A stretch of DNA of 64,000 bases from Gryllotalpicola ginsengisoli DSM 22003. GTDB lineage: Bacteria; Actinomycetota; Actinomycetes; Actinomycetales; Microbacteriaceae. The notes under the pieces are model-generated. The model saw only the letters and a list, made by a program, of their open reading frames with translations. It had not been told where the DNA came from and searched no databases. Below, one piece after another: positions 26,148 through 34,406 of this stretch (its first letter is position 1; each line of letters opens with the position of its first letter). Where the stretch lies: contig NZ_AULK01000001.1 in NCBI RefSeq assembly GCF_000419445.1, positions 372,001 through 436,000 of the forward strand, read 5' to 3'. A program made the translations under genes and the position numbers.

Positions 26148-27444
26148 GCTCGGTCGCGCGGAACCGTTCGGGCCGCCAGTACGCGTCCTCCGCGGCGCCG
26201 CCGAGCGCGGCATCGACCGCGTCGCGCCCCTGCTGGTAGGCGTAGTCCTGGTTGCACGACTCGTAGCGCCAGCCGCCGAAGCGGCCCCGGCTGAAGAATC
26301 CGTGCGCCGACAGCAGCTCGTCGATCGCCCGCAGGGCCACGTCGCGCCCGAGCGTGGGCACCGGGTAGCCCGTGCTCAACTTGCGCGTCCACGTCGACAC
26401 GGGGGCGACGGATGCCCCGGCCAGCCGCGCGACAGAACCGACCGTCGCCTCCACCGCGGCCCGGACATCGACCTCCTCGCCGGGGAACAGCGGCACCTCG
26501 CCCAGCACGCTCCACCGGCCGGAGCCTGCGAGCCCCTGGTCGTAGTTGGAGAGCACGGTGAGCCGGTACCACGGCACGTCGGCGTCGGGGCTGTAGATCC
26601 ACGTCGCGGCGGCGAGAGGCTCGGGCGGCACGCCATCGAAGCCGAGGCCGACGGCCAGCACCCGGCTCGCGCGCAGCCCGGCGGTGAGGTCGGGGCGGCC
26701 GGCCCACGCGGCCGCGGCGGTCACCGGTGCGGAGGAGATGCAGAACTCGTAGTCGACGGCCTGCCCGTCGTCGAGCACGGCGCGGCGCCGCGGCACGTCG
26801 ACCGACACGACACGCGCGCCGAGGCGCAGCCGGTGCGGGTCGAGCAGCCGCTCGGCGATGCCCTGCCACAGCGCGCCGGTGCCGCCGACGGGGTACGGGA
26901 ACGTCTCGCGGGCCGGGACGAAGTCGCGCGCGAGCCCCAGGGCGGGCACGTTCGGCGCGGCGCTGCCGCTGCGCAGGCTGGTCCAGTCGTGGTCGACCAG
27001 CTCCAGCGGGGCCGTCCACATCTTGCGGTTGAACGGCGCGAAGAACCGCCGGTAGAGCTCATCGCCGAAGCAATTGCGGTAGTACTCGGCGAGATTCGCG
27101 GCCGGCGCCTCCGGCCGCAGGTCGGCGGGGAGGGCGTCGAGTTGCTGCTGGATGGGCGCCGGCACGAGGCATCCGTCGATGAAGACGCGGCCCGCCCGTT
27201 CGACGCGGTTCAGCGCGACGCCGCTCGAGGCGACCGCGTCGTCGAATGCGGCGAAATGGCTGTGGATCACGTGACCGCCGAGATCCCAGGTGAAGCCGGC
27301 GTCGTCGATGACGGATGCCGCGGCACCTCCCACCCGGTCGGCGGAGTCGACCACCAGGTGGTCCTCCCCCAACTCGACGAGCCGCGCGGCCGCGCCCACA
27401 CCCGTCGGACCCGCTCCGATGACGAGGAAGCGGACCTGGGTCAT
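26119..27444 (-). CDS. FAD-dependent oxidoreductase, amine-oxidase/protoporphyrinogen-oxidase-like
   Basis: 441 residues. N-terminal Rossmann dinucleotide site VIGAGPTGVGAAARLVELG, then DSADRVGGAAAS, the usual second GG motif; WDLGGHVIHSHF follows. The fold matches the UDP-galactopyranose mutase/protoporphyrinogen oxidase superfamily, and the context suggests sugar-nucleotide or glycan chemistry more than haem synthesis. The start overlaps the upstream PIG-L stop (ATGA, 27441-27444), so the two are coupled. Substrate unknown. Confidence 0.8.
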   Translation of the reverse strand: MTQVRFLVIGAGPTGVGAAARLVELGEDHLVVDSADRVGGAAASVIDDAGFTWDLGGHVIHSHFAAFDDAVASSGVALNRVERAGRVFIDGCLVPAPIQQQLDALPADLRPEAPAANLAEYYRNCFGDELYRRFFAPFNRKMWTAPLELVDHDWTSLRSGSAAPNVPALGLARDFVPARETFPYPVGGTGALWQGIAERLLDPHRLRLGARVVSVDVPRRRAVLDDGQAVDYEFCISSAPVTAAAAWAGRPDLTAGLRASRVLAVGLGFDGVPPEPLAAATWIYSPDADVPWYRLTVLSNYDQGLAGSGRWSVLGEVPLFPGEEVDVRAAVEATVGSVARLAGASVAPVSTWTRKLSTGYPVPTLGRDVALRAIDELLSAHGFFSRGRFGGWRYESCNQDYAYQQGRDAVDAALGGAAEDAYWRPERFRATELNPPVPAAG

Positions 27445-28145
27445 GAGGCGACCGCGCGATCCCACTCCGGGTCCGCCCCGGCGATCCGCGACGCAGCCGG
27501 CGGCTCGGCCATGTCGCGCACGGGCTCGAAGACCATGGCCCGCACCGGCTCGAAGCCCTCGGCGAACGGCCGCCGGCACTGGTGGCCCCAGTGCTCGGCG
27601 GTGCTGCGCACGCGCGAGGCGCTCACCATCTCGCTGGCCTGCACCTGGGTCGCGTGGCACAGCAGCGCCTCGATCTTCACCTCGAGCACCTCGGTGATGT
27701 CGACGAAGGTCGTCGGGGTGAACGCGAGCGCTGAGGGGGCGCCGTAGCTCAGCACGGTCGAGACGTGCCGCGCGGCGCCGGTGGTGCACAACGCCACCGC
27801 CCGATGATCCTGGTGGCTGTCGTTGACCGAGTGGGTGTACACGATGTCGGCCTGCACGCGGGCGATCGCGTCCTCGATCTGATGCACCAACTCCAGCTCG
27901 TGCAGGCTCACCTGGCAGTCGGCGATGTCGCGGCCCCAGATCAGCGTCTGCACGCCGAGCACGTCGACGGCGCGGTGCTGCTCGGCGACCCGCTGGAGCG
28001 TCTCCCCCGGCCCCACCTCGCCGCGGGTGACCACGAGCATGCCGACCTCGTCGCCGTCGGCGACGTGCCGCGCGAGCGCGCCGCCGCAGCCGAGTTCGAT
28101 GTCGTCGGGGTGTGCTCCGATCGCGAGCACGCGTCGTGCGGGCAT
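27441..28145 (-). CDS. PIG-L family N-acetylglucosamine deacetylase-like protein
   Basis: 234 residues, zinc-dependent LmbE/PIG-L fold. The metal motif AHPDDIELGCGGAL near residue 10 and the second ligand motif VNDSHQDHRAVA are intact. Relatives include MshB and antibiotic or glycan deacetylases. ATG at 28145 with GAAGGA upstream. It is the first gene of a two-gene unit with the FAD oxidoreductase. Confidence 0.88.
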   Translation of the reverse strand: MPARRVLAIGAHPDDIELGCGGALARHVADGDEVGMLVVTRGEVGPGETLQRVAEQHRAVDVLGVQTLIWGRDIADCQVSLHELELVHQIEDAIARVQADIVYTHSVNDSHQDHRAVALCTTGAARHVSTVLSYGAPSALAFTPTTFVDITEVLEVKIEALLCHATQVQASEMVSASRVRSTAEHWGHQCRRPFAEGFEPVRAMVFEPVRDMAEPPAASRIAGADPEWDRAVAS

Positions 28146-28210
28146 GGGCGTGTCCTTCAACCTGGGTAGGCCGGTGAGATCACGGGGGCGGCCGGTCGGG
28201 TTGCCCCCCT

Positions 28211-28226
28211 TATGGAGGACACCATA
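28211..28226. promoter_or_regulatory. Inverted repeat upstream of the PIG-L/oxidoreductase unit
   Basis: TATGG-AGGACA-CCATA, within a locally AT-richer patch (GCACTTTGTTTCACG follows). On the reverse strand the TATGGT half could be a -10 element, so the repeat may be an operator. The arms are only 5 bp. Confidence 0.3.
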
Positions 28227-28291
28227 GCGGCACTTTGTTTCACGAAAGGAACAGGTGCGGTGGCCGGCGCCACCCGCAGCGTCGAGCCGGC

Positions 28292-28678
28292 TCAGGCCTT
28301 CAGCGGGCCGCTGACCAGCCAGTGGTGGCCGAACGGGTCGACGACCCGCCCCTGGCGCACCCCGTAGGGCTGGTCGGCGACGGGGAACATCTCCTCCGCG
28401 CCCGCCGCGATCGCCCGCGCCGCCACGGCGTCCGGGTCGTCCACGTCCAGGTGGATGCGGACCATCGTGCCGCCCACGGACTGCGGGCTCGGGGTGCGGA
28501 ACTCCGCGCTTTCCGTGGCGACCCCCACGGAGAATCCGTCGATCGACAGCACGGCGACCTGCGAACCGTCATCGGAGCGGAACCGCTCCGACTCCTCGAC
28601 CGCGCCGAACGCCTCAATATAGAAAGCGACCGCGGCGTCGACGTCGCCCGCCGCGAGAAAAGGCCAGATGCTCGTCAT
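28292..28678 (-). CDS. VOC (glyoxalase-fold) protein
   Basis: 128 residues of two beta-alpha-beta-beta-beta units: ASIWPFL-type start (MTSIWPFLAAGDVDAAVAFY), VAVLSIDGFSVGV, MVRIHLDVDDPDAVAARAIA and the C-terminal VVDPFGHHWLVSGP. Resembles the PhnB-like subfamily; metal-ligand positions are incomplete, so activity is uncertain. ATG at 28678 with TACGGT 7 nt upstream. Confidence 0.82.
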   Translation of the reverse strand: MTSIWPFLAAGDVDAAVAFYIEAFGAVEESERFRSDDGSQVAVLSIDGFSVGVATESAEFRTPSPQSVGGTMVRIHLDVDDPDAVAARAIAAGAEEMFPVADQPYGVRQGRVVDPFGHHWLVSGPLKA

Positions 28679-28741
28679 GCGGCAGACCGTACTCGCGGCG
28701 GGCTCCCGCCGGAACGGGCGGCGAGCCGCCTTCGGCACGTG

Positions 28742-28815
28742 TAGGGCGGACGGGACTTGAACCCGTGACCGATGGATTATGAGTCCACTGCTCTAACCGG
28801 CTGAGCTACCGCCCC
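28742..28815 (-). tRNA. tRNA with CAT anticodon (elongator Met, or Ile2 if lysidinylated)
   Basis: 74 nt, CCA not encoded. Acceptor GGGGCGG/CCGCCCT (one G-T pair), anticodon stem GTGGA/TCCAT around loop CTCATAA, and T loop TTCAAGT. It lacks the C1-A72 mismatch and GGG/CCC anticodon stem of an initiator. Whether it decodes AUG or AUA depends on C34 modification, which the sequence does not settle. Its first 10 nt overlap the 3' end of the glycosyltransferase gene. Confidence 0.92.
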
Positions 28816-30068
28816 GCGGTGGCGTCTTCTCCGGCGACCTCGCCTTCTTCCGCGACCTCGCCGAGGTCGGGTTCTGCGAGGGCGTCGGCCACCGGGAGTC
28901 CACGATACAGACACTCGAAGGTGTCGAGGGTGCGGTCGATGTCGTGGATCTGGATGAGCCGCAGCGACGCCATCTTCATCGCGGTGAACTCCGCGGGCGG
29001 CAGGGTGAGCAGCTTCTCGAGTTTCGCCGCCAGGTCGTGCTCGTCGTCGGGGCGGAACAGGTAGCCGTTCTCGCCGTCGTGCACGAGGTGCGGCAGCGCC
29101 ATCGCATCCGCTGCCACGACCGGCAGCCCCGACGACATCGCCTCCATCGTGACGATCGACTGCAGTTCGGCGGTCGAGGGCATGGCGAGCACGGTCGCGC
29201 GCGTGTACGCGCGCTTCAGCTCGGCCTCGTCGACATGGCCGCTGAAGGTCACCCGGTCGGCGATGCTGAGCTGCTGCGCCATCCGCTCGAGATGATGCTT
29301 CTGGTCGCCGTCGCCGACGATCTCGACCTTGACGTCGAGTGACTCAGGCAGCAGCGGGATCGCGCGCAGCAGCACGTCGATGCGCTTCTCGCCCGTAACG
29401 CGGCCGACGAACAGGATGCGGTTCTCGGTGCGCGGCGCGAAGTTCGGCGTGTACTCGGCCACCCGTACGCCGTTGCCGACGGCGAGCACGTTCGGGATCC
29501 CGGTGCCGGCGGTCAGGTACTCCGCGGCCCGCTGCGTCGGCGTGGTCACCGCGCAGGCGCGGCGCATGATGCGGCCCGCGTCCCACCAGGACCACTTGAG
29601 CAGGATCGGCTGCAGGAACTTCGGCACCAGCGTGTACTCGAGCATGTTCTCGGGCATGGTGTGGTTGGTGGCGACGACACGGATGCCTCGGCGCACGGCC
29701 GCGACGGAGAGTCCGCGCCCCACCACGAAGTGAGACTGGAAGTGCACCACGTCGGGCTTGACCCGGTCGAGGATGCGGCCCGAATTGCGCTCCATCGTCC
29801 ACGGCATCATGAAGCGCAGCCAGTCGTGCGGCAGCCAGCGCAGGCTGAACAGGCGGTGCACGCGCATCGTCGCGCCCTCGTGCACCTCGTCACGCTCGCC
29901 GACGCCGTCGTAGGCGGGCGCGATCACGTGCACCTCGTGGCCGCGCGCGACCAGGCCGGCGGCGAGCCGCTCCGCGAACCGCGCCGCTCCGTTGACGTCG
30001 GGGGCGAAGGTGTCGCAACCCAGCAGGATCGTCAGCGGCTCGGGGTGCGCGGCGCTCGTATCGTTCAC
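28806..30068 (-). CDS. GT4-family glycosyltransferase
   Basis: 420 residues, GT-B fold. N-terminal LLGCDTFAPDVNGAARFAER and HVIAPAYDG, linker near residue 190, then ILFVGRVTGEKRIDVLLRAI and the EX7E motif ELQSIVTMEAMSSGLPVVAA. Close in character to actinobacterial lipid/phosphatidylinositol mannosyl- or glucosyltransferases that use nucleotide sugars at the membrane face; exact donor and acceptor unknown. GTG start at 30068 with GAGGTAA upstream. The TAG stop lies inside the following tRNA gene, so the last codons and the tRNA acceptor stem share bases. Confidence 0.85.
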   Translation of the reverse strand: MNDTSAAHPEPLTILLGCDTFAPDVNGAARFAERLAAGLVARGHEVHVIAPAYDGVGERDEVHEGATMRVHRLFSLRWLPHDWLRFMMPWTMERNSGRILDRVKPDVVHFQSHFVVGRGLSVAAVRRGIRVVATNHTMPENMLEYTLVPKFLQPILLKWSWWDAGRIMRRACAVTTPTQRAAEYLTAGTGIPNVLAVGNGVRVAEYTPNFAPRTENRILFVGRVTGEKRIDVLLRAIPLLPESLDVKVEIVGDGDQKHHLERMAQQLSIADRVTFSGHVDEAELKRAYTRATVLAMPSTAELQSIVTMEAMSSGLPVVAADAMALPHLVHDGENGYLFRPDDEHDLAAKLEKLLTLPPAEFTAMKMASLRLIQIHDIDRTLDTFECLYRGLPVADALAEPDLGEVAEEGEVAGEDATAGR

Positions 30069-30163
30069 GTCGTGTTACCTCGCGTCAAGGTTGTCAGGGG
30101 TGTTGACCACCCAGTCTAGGCGCGCCGTTTCCCGGTGCTCCGGGGGTGACGCGGGGTGTCGGA

Positions 30164-31078
30164 TCAGGGCTTCACCTGCGGGTGATGCCGCGCCAGCAGC
30201 ACCACGCCGGCGATGGCGAGCACGCCCGTCAGCGGCCAGACGATCACCGCCCAGAACTGCGCCTGCGCCGCCTCATTGAGGATCGCGATCCCGATCGTCA
30301 CCGCGACCATCGGGTCGATCACCGTCAGCCCGGCGATGACGAGATCGGGCGGGCCCGACGCGTAGGCGTTCTGCACGAAGTAGGCCCCGAGGACCACGGC
30401 TGCCACGAGCGCCACGACGCACACCGCGGTGAGCCAGTCGACGTCCCGCTGCTCGAGACGGGCGATGACGACCTTGGCCAGGGTGGCGACGAAGCCGTAC
30501 AGCACCCCCGCGCCGACGACGTATACCAGCGCGCGCATATGACGGCGCATCGCCGCGAAGCCCAGGGCGAAGAGCACGAGCACCGCGCCGAGGATCGACA
30601 GCACCTCGACCAGTTCGCGCTCCTGGATCGGCACCTCGCGCGCCTGGAACGCGGCGATCAGCACGAACGCGCCGACGCCGGCCACGCACAGGCAAATCGC
30701 GAGCACGCTGAGCCGGTTGAGCGCCGAGCGGGTGACGCGGGCGTTGACGATCGAGGTGACCACGAGGGCGAACGCGCCGAGCGGCTGCACGACGATGAGC
30801 GGCGCGAAGGCGAGGCTGGTCAGCTGCAGCACGATCGCGGCGCCGAGCATGAGGGTGCCGGTCACCCAGCTGGGCCGCTGCAGCAGCATCCGCAACTGCG
30901 CGAAATCGAGGCCGCCCGCGGCGGCGTCGCCCGCGGACGCGTCGTCGACCTTCGCCACCCCGCGGTGCTGCAGCTGCGCTCCGATGGAGAGGAACACCGC
31001 GCCGATCAGTGCGAGCGGGATGCCGAGGAACTGCGTCGGGTTCAGCGCAAGGGCGTCCAGGGCAGGGGCGGCGAGCAC
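30164..31078 (-). CDS. EamA/NIPA-like multi-pass membrane transporter
   Basis: 304 residues with about nine to ten hydrophobic helices, among them FLGIPLALIGAVFLSIGAQL, GTLMLGAAIVLQLTSLAFAP and FWAVIVWPLTGVLAIAGVVL. It resembles the drug/metabolite transporter superfamily (DMT, NIPA-like) in actinobacteria. Substrate unknown. GTG at 31078 is preceded by TACCTT 6 nt upstream. Divergent from def with only 40 bp between starts. Confidence 0.8.
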   Translation of the reverse strand: MLAAPALDALALNPTQFLGIPLALIGAVFLSIGAQLQHRGVAKVDDASAGDAAAGGLDFAQLRMLLQRPSWVTGTLMLGAAIVLQLTSLAFAPLIVVQPLGAFALVVTSIVNARVTRSALNRLSVLAICLCVAGVGAFVLIAAFQAREVPIQERELVEVLSILGAVLVLFALGFAAMRRHMRALVYVVGAGVLYGFVATLAKVVIARLEQRDVDWLTAVCVVALVAAVVLGAYFVQNAYASGPPDLVIAGLTVIDPMVAVTIGIAILNEAAQAQFWAVIVWPLTGVLAIAGVVLLARHHPQVKP

Positions 31079-31084
31079 CCTCGT

Positions 31085-31112
31085 AAGGTACCTGACGGCC
31101 GGCCGATATCCT
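31085..31112. promoter_or_regulatory. Divergent leaderless promoter region of transporter gene and def
   Basis: Reverse-strand TACCTT (31090-31085) ends 6 nt before the transporter GTG, and forward TATCCT (31107-31112) ends 6 nt before the def ATG. The two -10 boxes are 16 bp apart and face away from each other. Confidence 0.5.
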
Positions 31113-31118
31113 GGGCGA

Positions 31119-31682
31119 ATGGCCGTGCTCCCCATCCGTATCCAGGGCGATCCCGTCCTCCACTCCCCCGCCGATCCGGTCACGGTCTTCGACGACGAGC
31201 TGCGGCGCCTGGTGGAAGACATGTACGAGACCATGGACGCCGCCCCGGGCGTCGGGCTGGCCGCGCCGCAGGTCGGCGTCGCCAAGCGCCTGTTCGTCTT
31301 CGGCTGGACGGACGACGACGTGGAGCACCGCGGGGTCGCGATCAACCCGGAGCTCTGGATCACGCCCGCGCCGACCGGCGAGGCCGACGAGGACGAGGAG
31401 TCCGAGGGCTGCCTCTCCTTCCCCGGTGAGCGGTTCCCGCTGCGCCGCGGCGCGCGCGCCATCCTGCAGGCGGTCGACCTCGACGAGCAGCCGTTCGAGA
31501 TCCGCGCCGAGGGATGGCTCGCCCGCATCTTCCAGCACGAATACGACCATCTCGACGGCACCCTGTACCTGGACCGGCTGCCGCGTCCGTTCGACCGCGA
31601 CTGGCCCAAGATCAGCCGCAAGCGCGGCTGGGGCGTGCCGGGCCGGCAGTGGCTGCCGGGGGTCGACGACCTCGAGGGCTGA
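31119..31682 (+). CDS. def: Peptide deformylase
   Basis: Removes the formyl group from nascent N termini before methionine aminopeptidase acts. 187 residues. The three catalytic motifs are intact: GVGLAAPQVGV, EGCLSFPG (metal cysteine) and QHEYDHLDG (metal histidines and glutamate). ATG at 31119 with TATCCT 6 nt upstream. tRNA-Asn follows 88 bp downstream. Confidence 0.96.
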   Translation: MAVLPIRIQGDPVLHSPADPVTVFDDELRRLVEDMYETMDAAPGVGLAAPQVGVAKRLFVFGWTDDDVEHRGVAINPELWITPAPTGEADEDEESEGCLSFPGERFPLRRGARAILQAVDLDEQPFEIRAEGWLARIFQHEYDHLDGTLYLDRLPRPFDRDWPKISRKRGWGVPGRQWLPGVDDLEG

Positions 31683-31770
31683 GCCCGAGCCGGGGCGGAC
31701 CTGGGCGATTTGGAGCACGCCCCGGTGAGGCATTAAGCTGGCTCCCGTTGCCCGCTCGGTCGGGCAGTGA

Positions 31771-31843
31771 TCCTCGGTAGCTCAATTGGCAGAGCAATCG
31801 GCTGTTAACCGATAGGTTCTTGGTTCGAGTCCAAGCCGGGGAG
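31771..31843 (+). tRNA. tRNA-Asn (anticodon GTT)
   Basis: 73 nt, CCA not encoded. Acceptor TCCTCGG/CCGGGGA (one T-G pair), D arm TAGCTCAATTGGCAGAGCA, anticodon stem ATCGG/CCGAT around CTGTTAA, T arm CTTGG/CCAAG with TTCGAGT. Confidence 0.96.
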
Positions 31844-31883
31844 CTTCTTCTCTCCCCCCTCTCCGAGCGCGCCTCCGCTGGCG

Positions 31884-32699
31884 TTACAGCTGCAACGCGT
31901 GCGCGAGCCGCGCGAGGTACGGATGCTCCGGCGATCGGAACACCTCGTCGAGCGGCCCGTACCCCGCCACCGCCCCCTGGTGCAGCACCAGCACGGTGGC
32001 GTTCAGCTGCTTCAGCACCGCGACGTCGTGGGTGACCAGCAGTCCGGCGAATCGCGGGTCCTCCCGCAGCCGCGCCACCACGTTCACGACCGCGTTGCGG
32101 ACGGTGACGTCGATGCCGGCCGTCGGCTCGTCGGCGATCAGCACGTTCGGGCCGAGCACGAGCGAGCGGGCGATCGCGACCCGCTGCCGCTGCCCGTCCG
32201 AGAGCTCATAGGGGTAGCGCTCCATGGTCGCCAGCGGCAGCCCGACCGCGTCCAGCACGGCGGCGACCCGGTTCTCGGCGCTGCGCCGATCGAAGTGCTT
32301 GTCGCGCGCGAAGATCGGGGCGGCGATCAGCTCGGCGACAGTGTCGGTGCGCTCGAGCCGGTCCTGCGCGTCCTGCGGCAGGTAGGCGGTGTGGAACGTC
32401 AGCCGGTTCCGCTTCCCGGGCGAGAGCGAGCGCAGCGCCGTTCCATGCACGAACGCGTCGCCGCCCGAGATGCGCAACTCGTACCCGCCCGGTCCCCTCC
32501 GCTTCAGCTCGCCCGCCAGCACGCGGGCCAGGGTCGACTTGCCGCTGCCGCTCTCGCCCATCACGCCGAGCACCTCGCCCTGGCGCACCGTGACGCTCAC
32601 GCCGTCGAGAGCCTGCGCCCCCGTGCGCCCGCGCACCTCGTACCAGGCGGAGAGGTCGTCGACGACGATCGGCAGGTCGGCGGAGGGGGTGGAGCTCAC
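31884..32699 (-). CDS. ABC transporter ATP-binding protein (single domain)
   Basis: 271 residues. Walker A GESGSGKSTLA, Q loop YLPQDAQDRLE, signature LSDGQRQRVAIARSLVL and Walker B VLIADEPTAGID followed by the H-loop THDVAVL. Peptide/phosphonate-type NBD. It lies 9 bp after the two-domain ATPase gene in the same direction. Because that gene already supplies two NBDs for the transporter, this third one may serve a paralogous permease or be an alternative partner. Confidence 0.88.
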   Translation of the reverse strand: MSSTPSADLPIVVDDLSAWYEVRGRTGAQALDGVSVTVRQGEVLGVMGESGSGKSTLARVLAGELKRRGPGGYELRISGGDAFVHGTALRSLSPGKRNRLTFHTAYLPQDAQDRLERTDTVAELIAAPIFARDKHFDRRSAENRVAAVLDAVGLPLATMERYPYELSDGQRQRVAIARSLVLGPNVLIADEPTAGIDVTVRNAVVNVVARLREDPRFAGLLVTHDVAVLKQLNATVLVLHQGAVAGYGPLDEVFRSPEHPYLARLAHALQL

Positions 32700-32708
32700 C
32701 GTTCGAGC

Positions 32709-34406
32709 CTAGGCTCCGTCGGCGTGCGCGAGCGCGTGCAGGGCCTCGCGGCGTGCCGCCTGCTCGGCTGGGTCGGGCACCGGCAGGGACGCCAGCAACC
32801 GCTGCGTGTACGGGTCGCGCGGCGCGCCGAGCACCTGCGAGTTCGGACCCGTCTCGACCAGCTTGCCCCGGTACATCACCGCGATGCGCGTGGCCAGCAG
32901 GTCGACGACCGCGAGGTCGTGGCTGATGAACAGGCCGGCGAAGCCGAAGCGCTGCTGCAGCTCGCGGATCAGCTCGAGCACGCGCGCCTGCACCGACACA
33001 TCGAGCGCCGAGGTCGGCTCGTCGAACACCACGAGCGTCGGCTCGAGGGCGAGTGCGCGCGCCAGCGACACGCGTTGACGCTGCCCGCCCGACAGCTCGT
33101 GCGGGAAGCGGTCGGCGTAGTCGCGCGGCAGCTGCACGGCCTCGAGCAGCTCCTCGACCCGGCCCCGGGCGTCGTCGGGCGACGCGGCGCGCCCGTGCAC
33201 GACCATCGGCTCCGCGATCGCCTCGCCGATCGTGAGCAGCGGGTTGAAACTCGTGCCGGGATCCTGGAACACGAAGCCGAGATCGCTGCGCACCGGCCGG
33301 AAGGCGCGCTCGCGGATGCCGCGCATCTCGTGCCCGAGCACCCGCAGCGAGCCCCCGGTCACCTTCGTTAGGCCCGCGATGGCGCGCCCGATCGTGGTCT
33401 TGCCCGAGCCCGACTCTCCGACGAGCCCGAGCACCTCGCCCGCGCCGATCTCGAAGTCCACGCCGCGCACGGCGCGGAATCCGGAGCGGCCGAGCCGCCC
33501 CGGGTAGGTGACCTCGAGCCCGCGGGCGGCGACGACGGGTTCGCGGGGGACCTCGGCGGAGGCATCCGTCGCCTCGCGGCTCAGGGCCGTCGCCGAGTGC
33601 CCGCCGCCCACGCGCGGTACCGCGGCGAGCAGGTCGCGGGTGTACGGATGCTGCGGCGCGGAGAACAGCGCGGCCACGTCGGCCTCTTCGACGATGCGCC
33701 CCCGGTACATGACCGCGACCCGGTCGGCGAGGTCGGCGACCACGCCCATGTTGTGGGTGATCAGGATGATCGAGGAGCCGAACTCGTCGCGACACCAGCG
33801 CAGCAGGTCGAGGATCTCGGCCTGCACCGTGACGTCGAGCGCGGTCGTCGGCTCGTCGGCCACGATCAGGCCGGGGTTGAGCACGAGCGCCATGGCGATC
33901 ACGATGCGCTGCTTCTGGCCGCCGGAGAACTCGTGCGGGTAGTGGTCGATGCGCTTCTCGGGCTCGGGGATGCCGACCCGCTCGAGCACCTCGACGGCCC
34001 GGCGGCGCGCCTCGGCCCGGCTCACCTTGCCGTGCGCGCGCAGCCCTTCCGCGATCTGCCACCAGATCGGATACACGGGGTTGAGCACGCTCGACGGCTC
34101 CTGGAAGACCATGGCCACGTCACGGCCGCGCACCTCGCGCAGCTCCTTCTTGCCCAGCGTGACGATGTCGACGCCGGCGTCGCGCCCGCGGCCGCGCAGC
34201 ACCACGGCCCCGCGCACCGTCGCCGTCTCGGGCAGCAGACCGAGGATGGTCTTGCTCGTCACCGACTTGCCGGAGCCCGACTCGCCCACGATGGCGAGGA
34301 TCTCGCGCTCCCCCACGGACAGGCTCACGCCGTCGACGGCGGTGACGGCGCCGGCATCCGTCGCGAAGCGCACCGAAAGGTTCTCGATGTCGACCACGTT
34401 GCTCAT
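32709..34406 (-). CDS. Oligopeptide ABC transporter ATP-binding protein, DppD and DppF fused
   Basis: 565 residues with two complete nucleotide-binding domains: residues about 1-250 (GESGSGKSVTSK; FSGGQKQRIVIAMAL; IVADEPTTALDVT) and about 280-550 (GESGSGKTTIGR; LSGGQRQRVSLARALAL; VVFDEPTSALDVS). Each carries the C-terminal oligopeptide-transporter extension (HPYTRDLLAAVP and DPYTQRLLASLP). The family more often encodes these as separate genes. ATG overlaps the dppC-like stop (ATGA). Powers peptide import. Confidence 0.93.
   Translation of the reverse strand: MSNVVDIENLSVRFATDAGAVTAVDGVSLSVGEREILAIVGESGSGKSVTSKTILGLLPETATVRGAVVLRGRGRDAGVDIVTLGKKELREVRGRDVAMVFQEPSSVLNPVYPIWWQIAEGLRAHGKVSRAEARRRAVEVLERVGIPEPEKRIDHYPHEFSGGQKQRIVIAMALVLNPGLIVADEPTTALDVTVQAEILDLLRWCRDEFGSSIILITHNMGVVADLADRVAVMYRGRIVEEADVAALFSAPQHPYTRDLLAAVPRVGGGHSATALSREATDASAEVPREPVVAARGLEVTYPGRLGRSGFRAVRGVDFEIGAGEVLGLVGESGSGKTTIGRAIAGLTKVTGGSLRVLGHEMRGIRERAFRPVRSDLGFVFQDPGTSFNPLLTIGEAIAEPMVVHGRAASPDDARGRVEELLEAVQLPRDYADRFPHELSGGQRQRVSLARALALEPTLVVFDEPTSALDVSVQARVLELIRELQQRFGFAGLFISHDLAVVDLLATRIAVMYRGKLVETGPNSQVLGAPRDPYTQRLLASLPVPDPAEQAARREALHALAHADGA

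Noticed and set aside
28742-28815. Initiator tRNA-fMet for the CAT tRNA
   Set aside because: It has a G1-T72 pair in place of the unpaired C1-A72 and lacks three consecutive G-C pairs in the anticodon stem.
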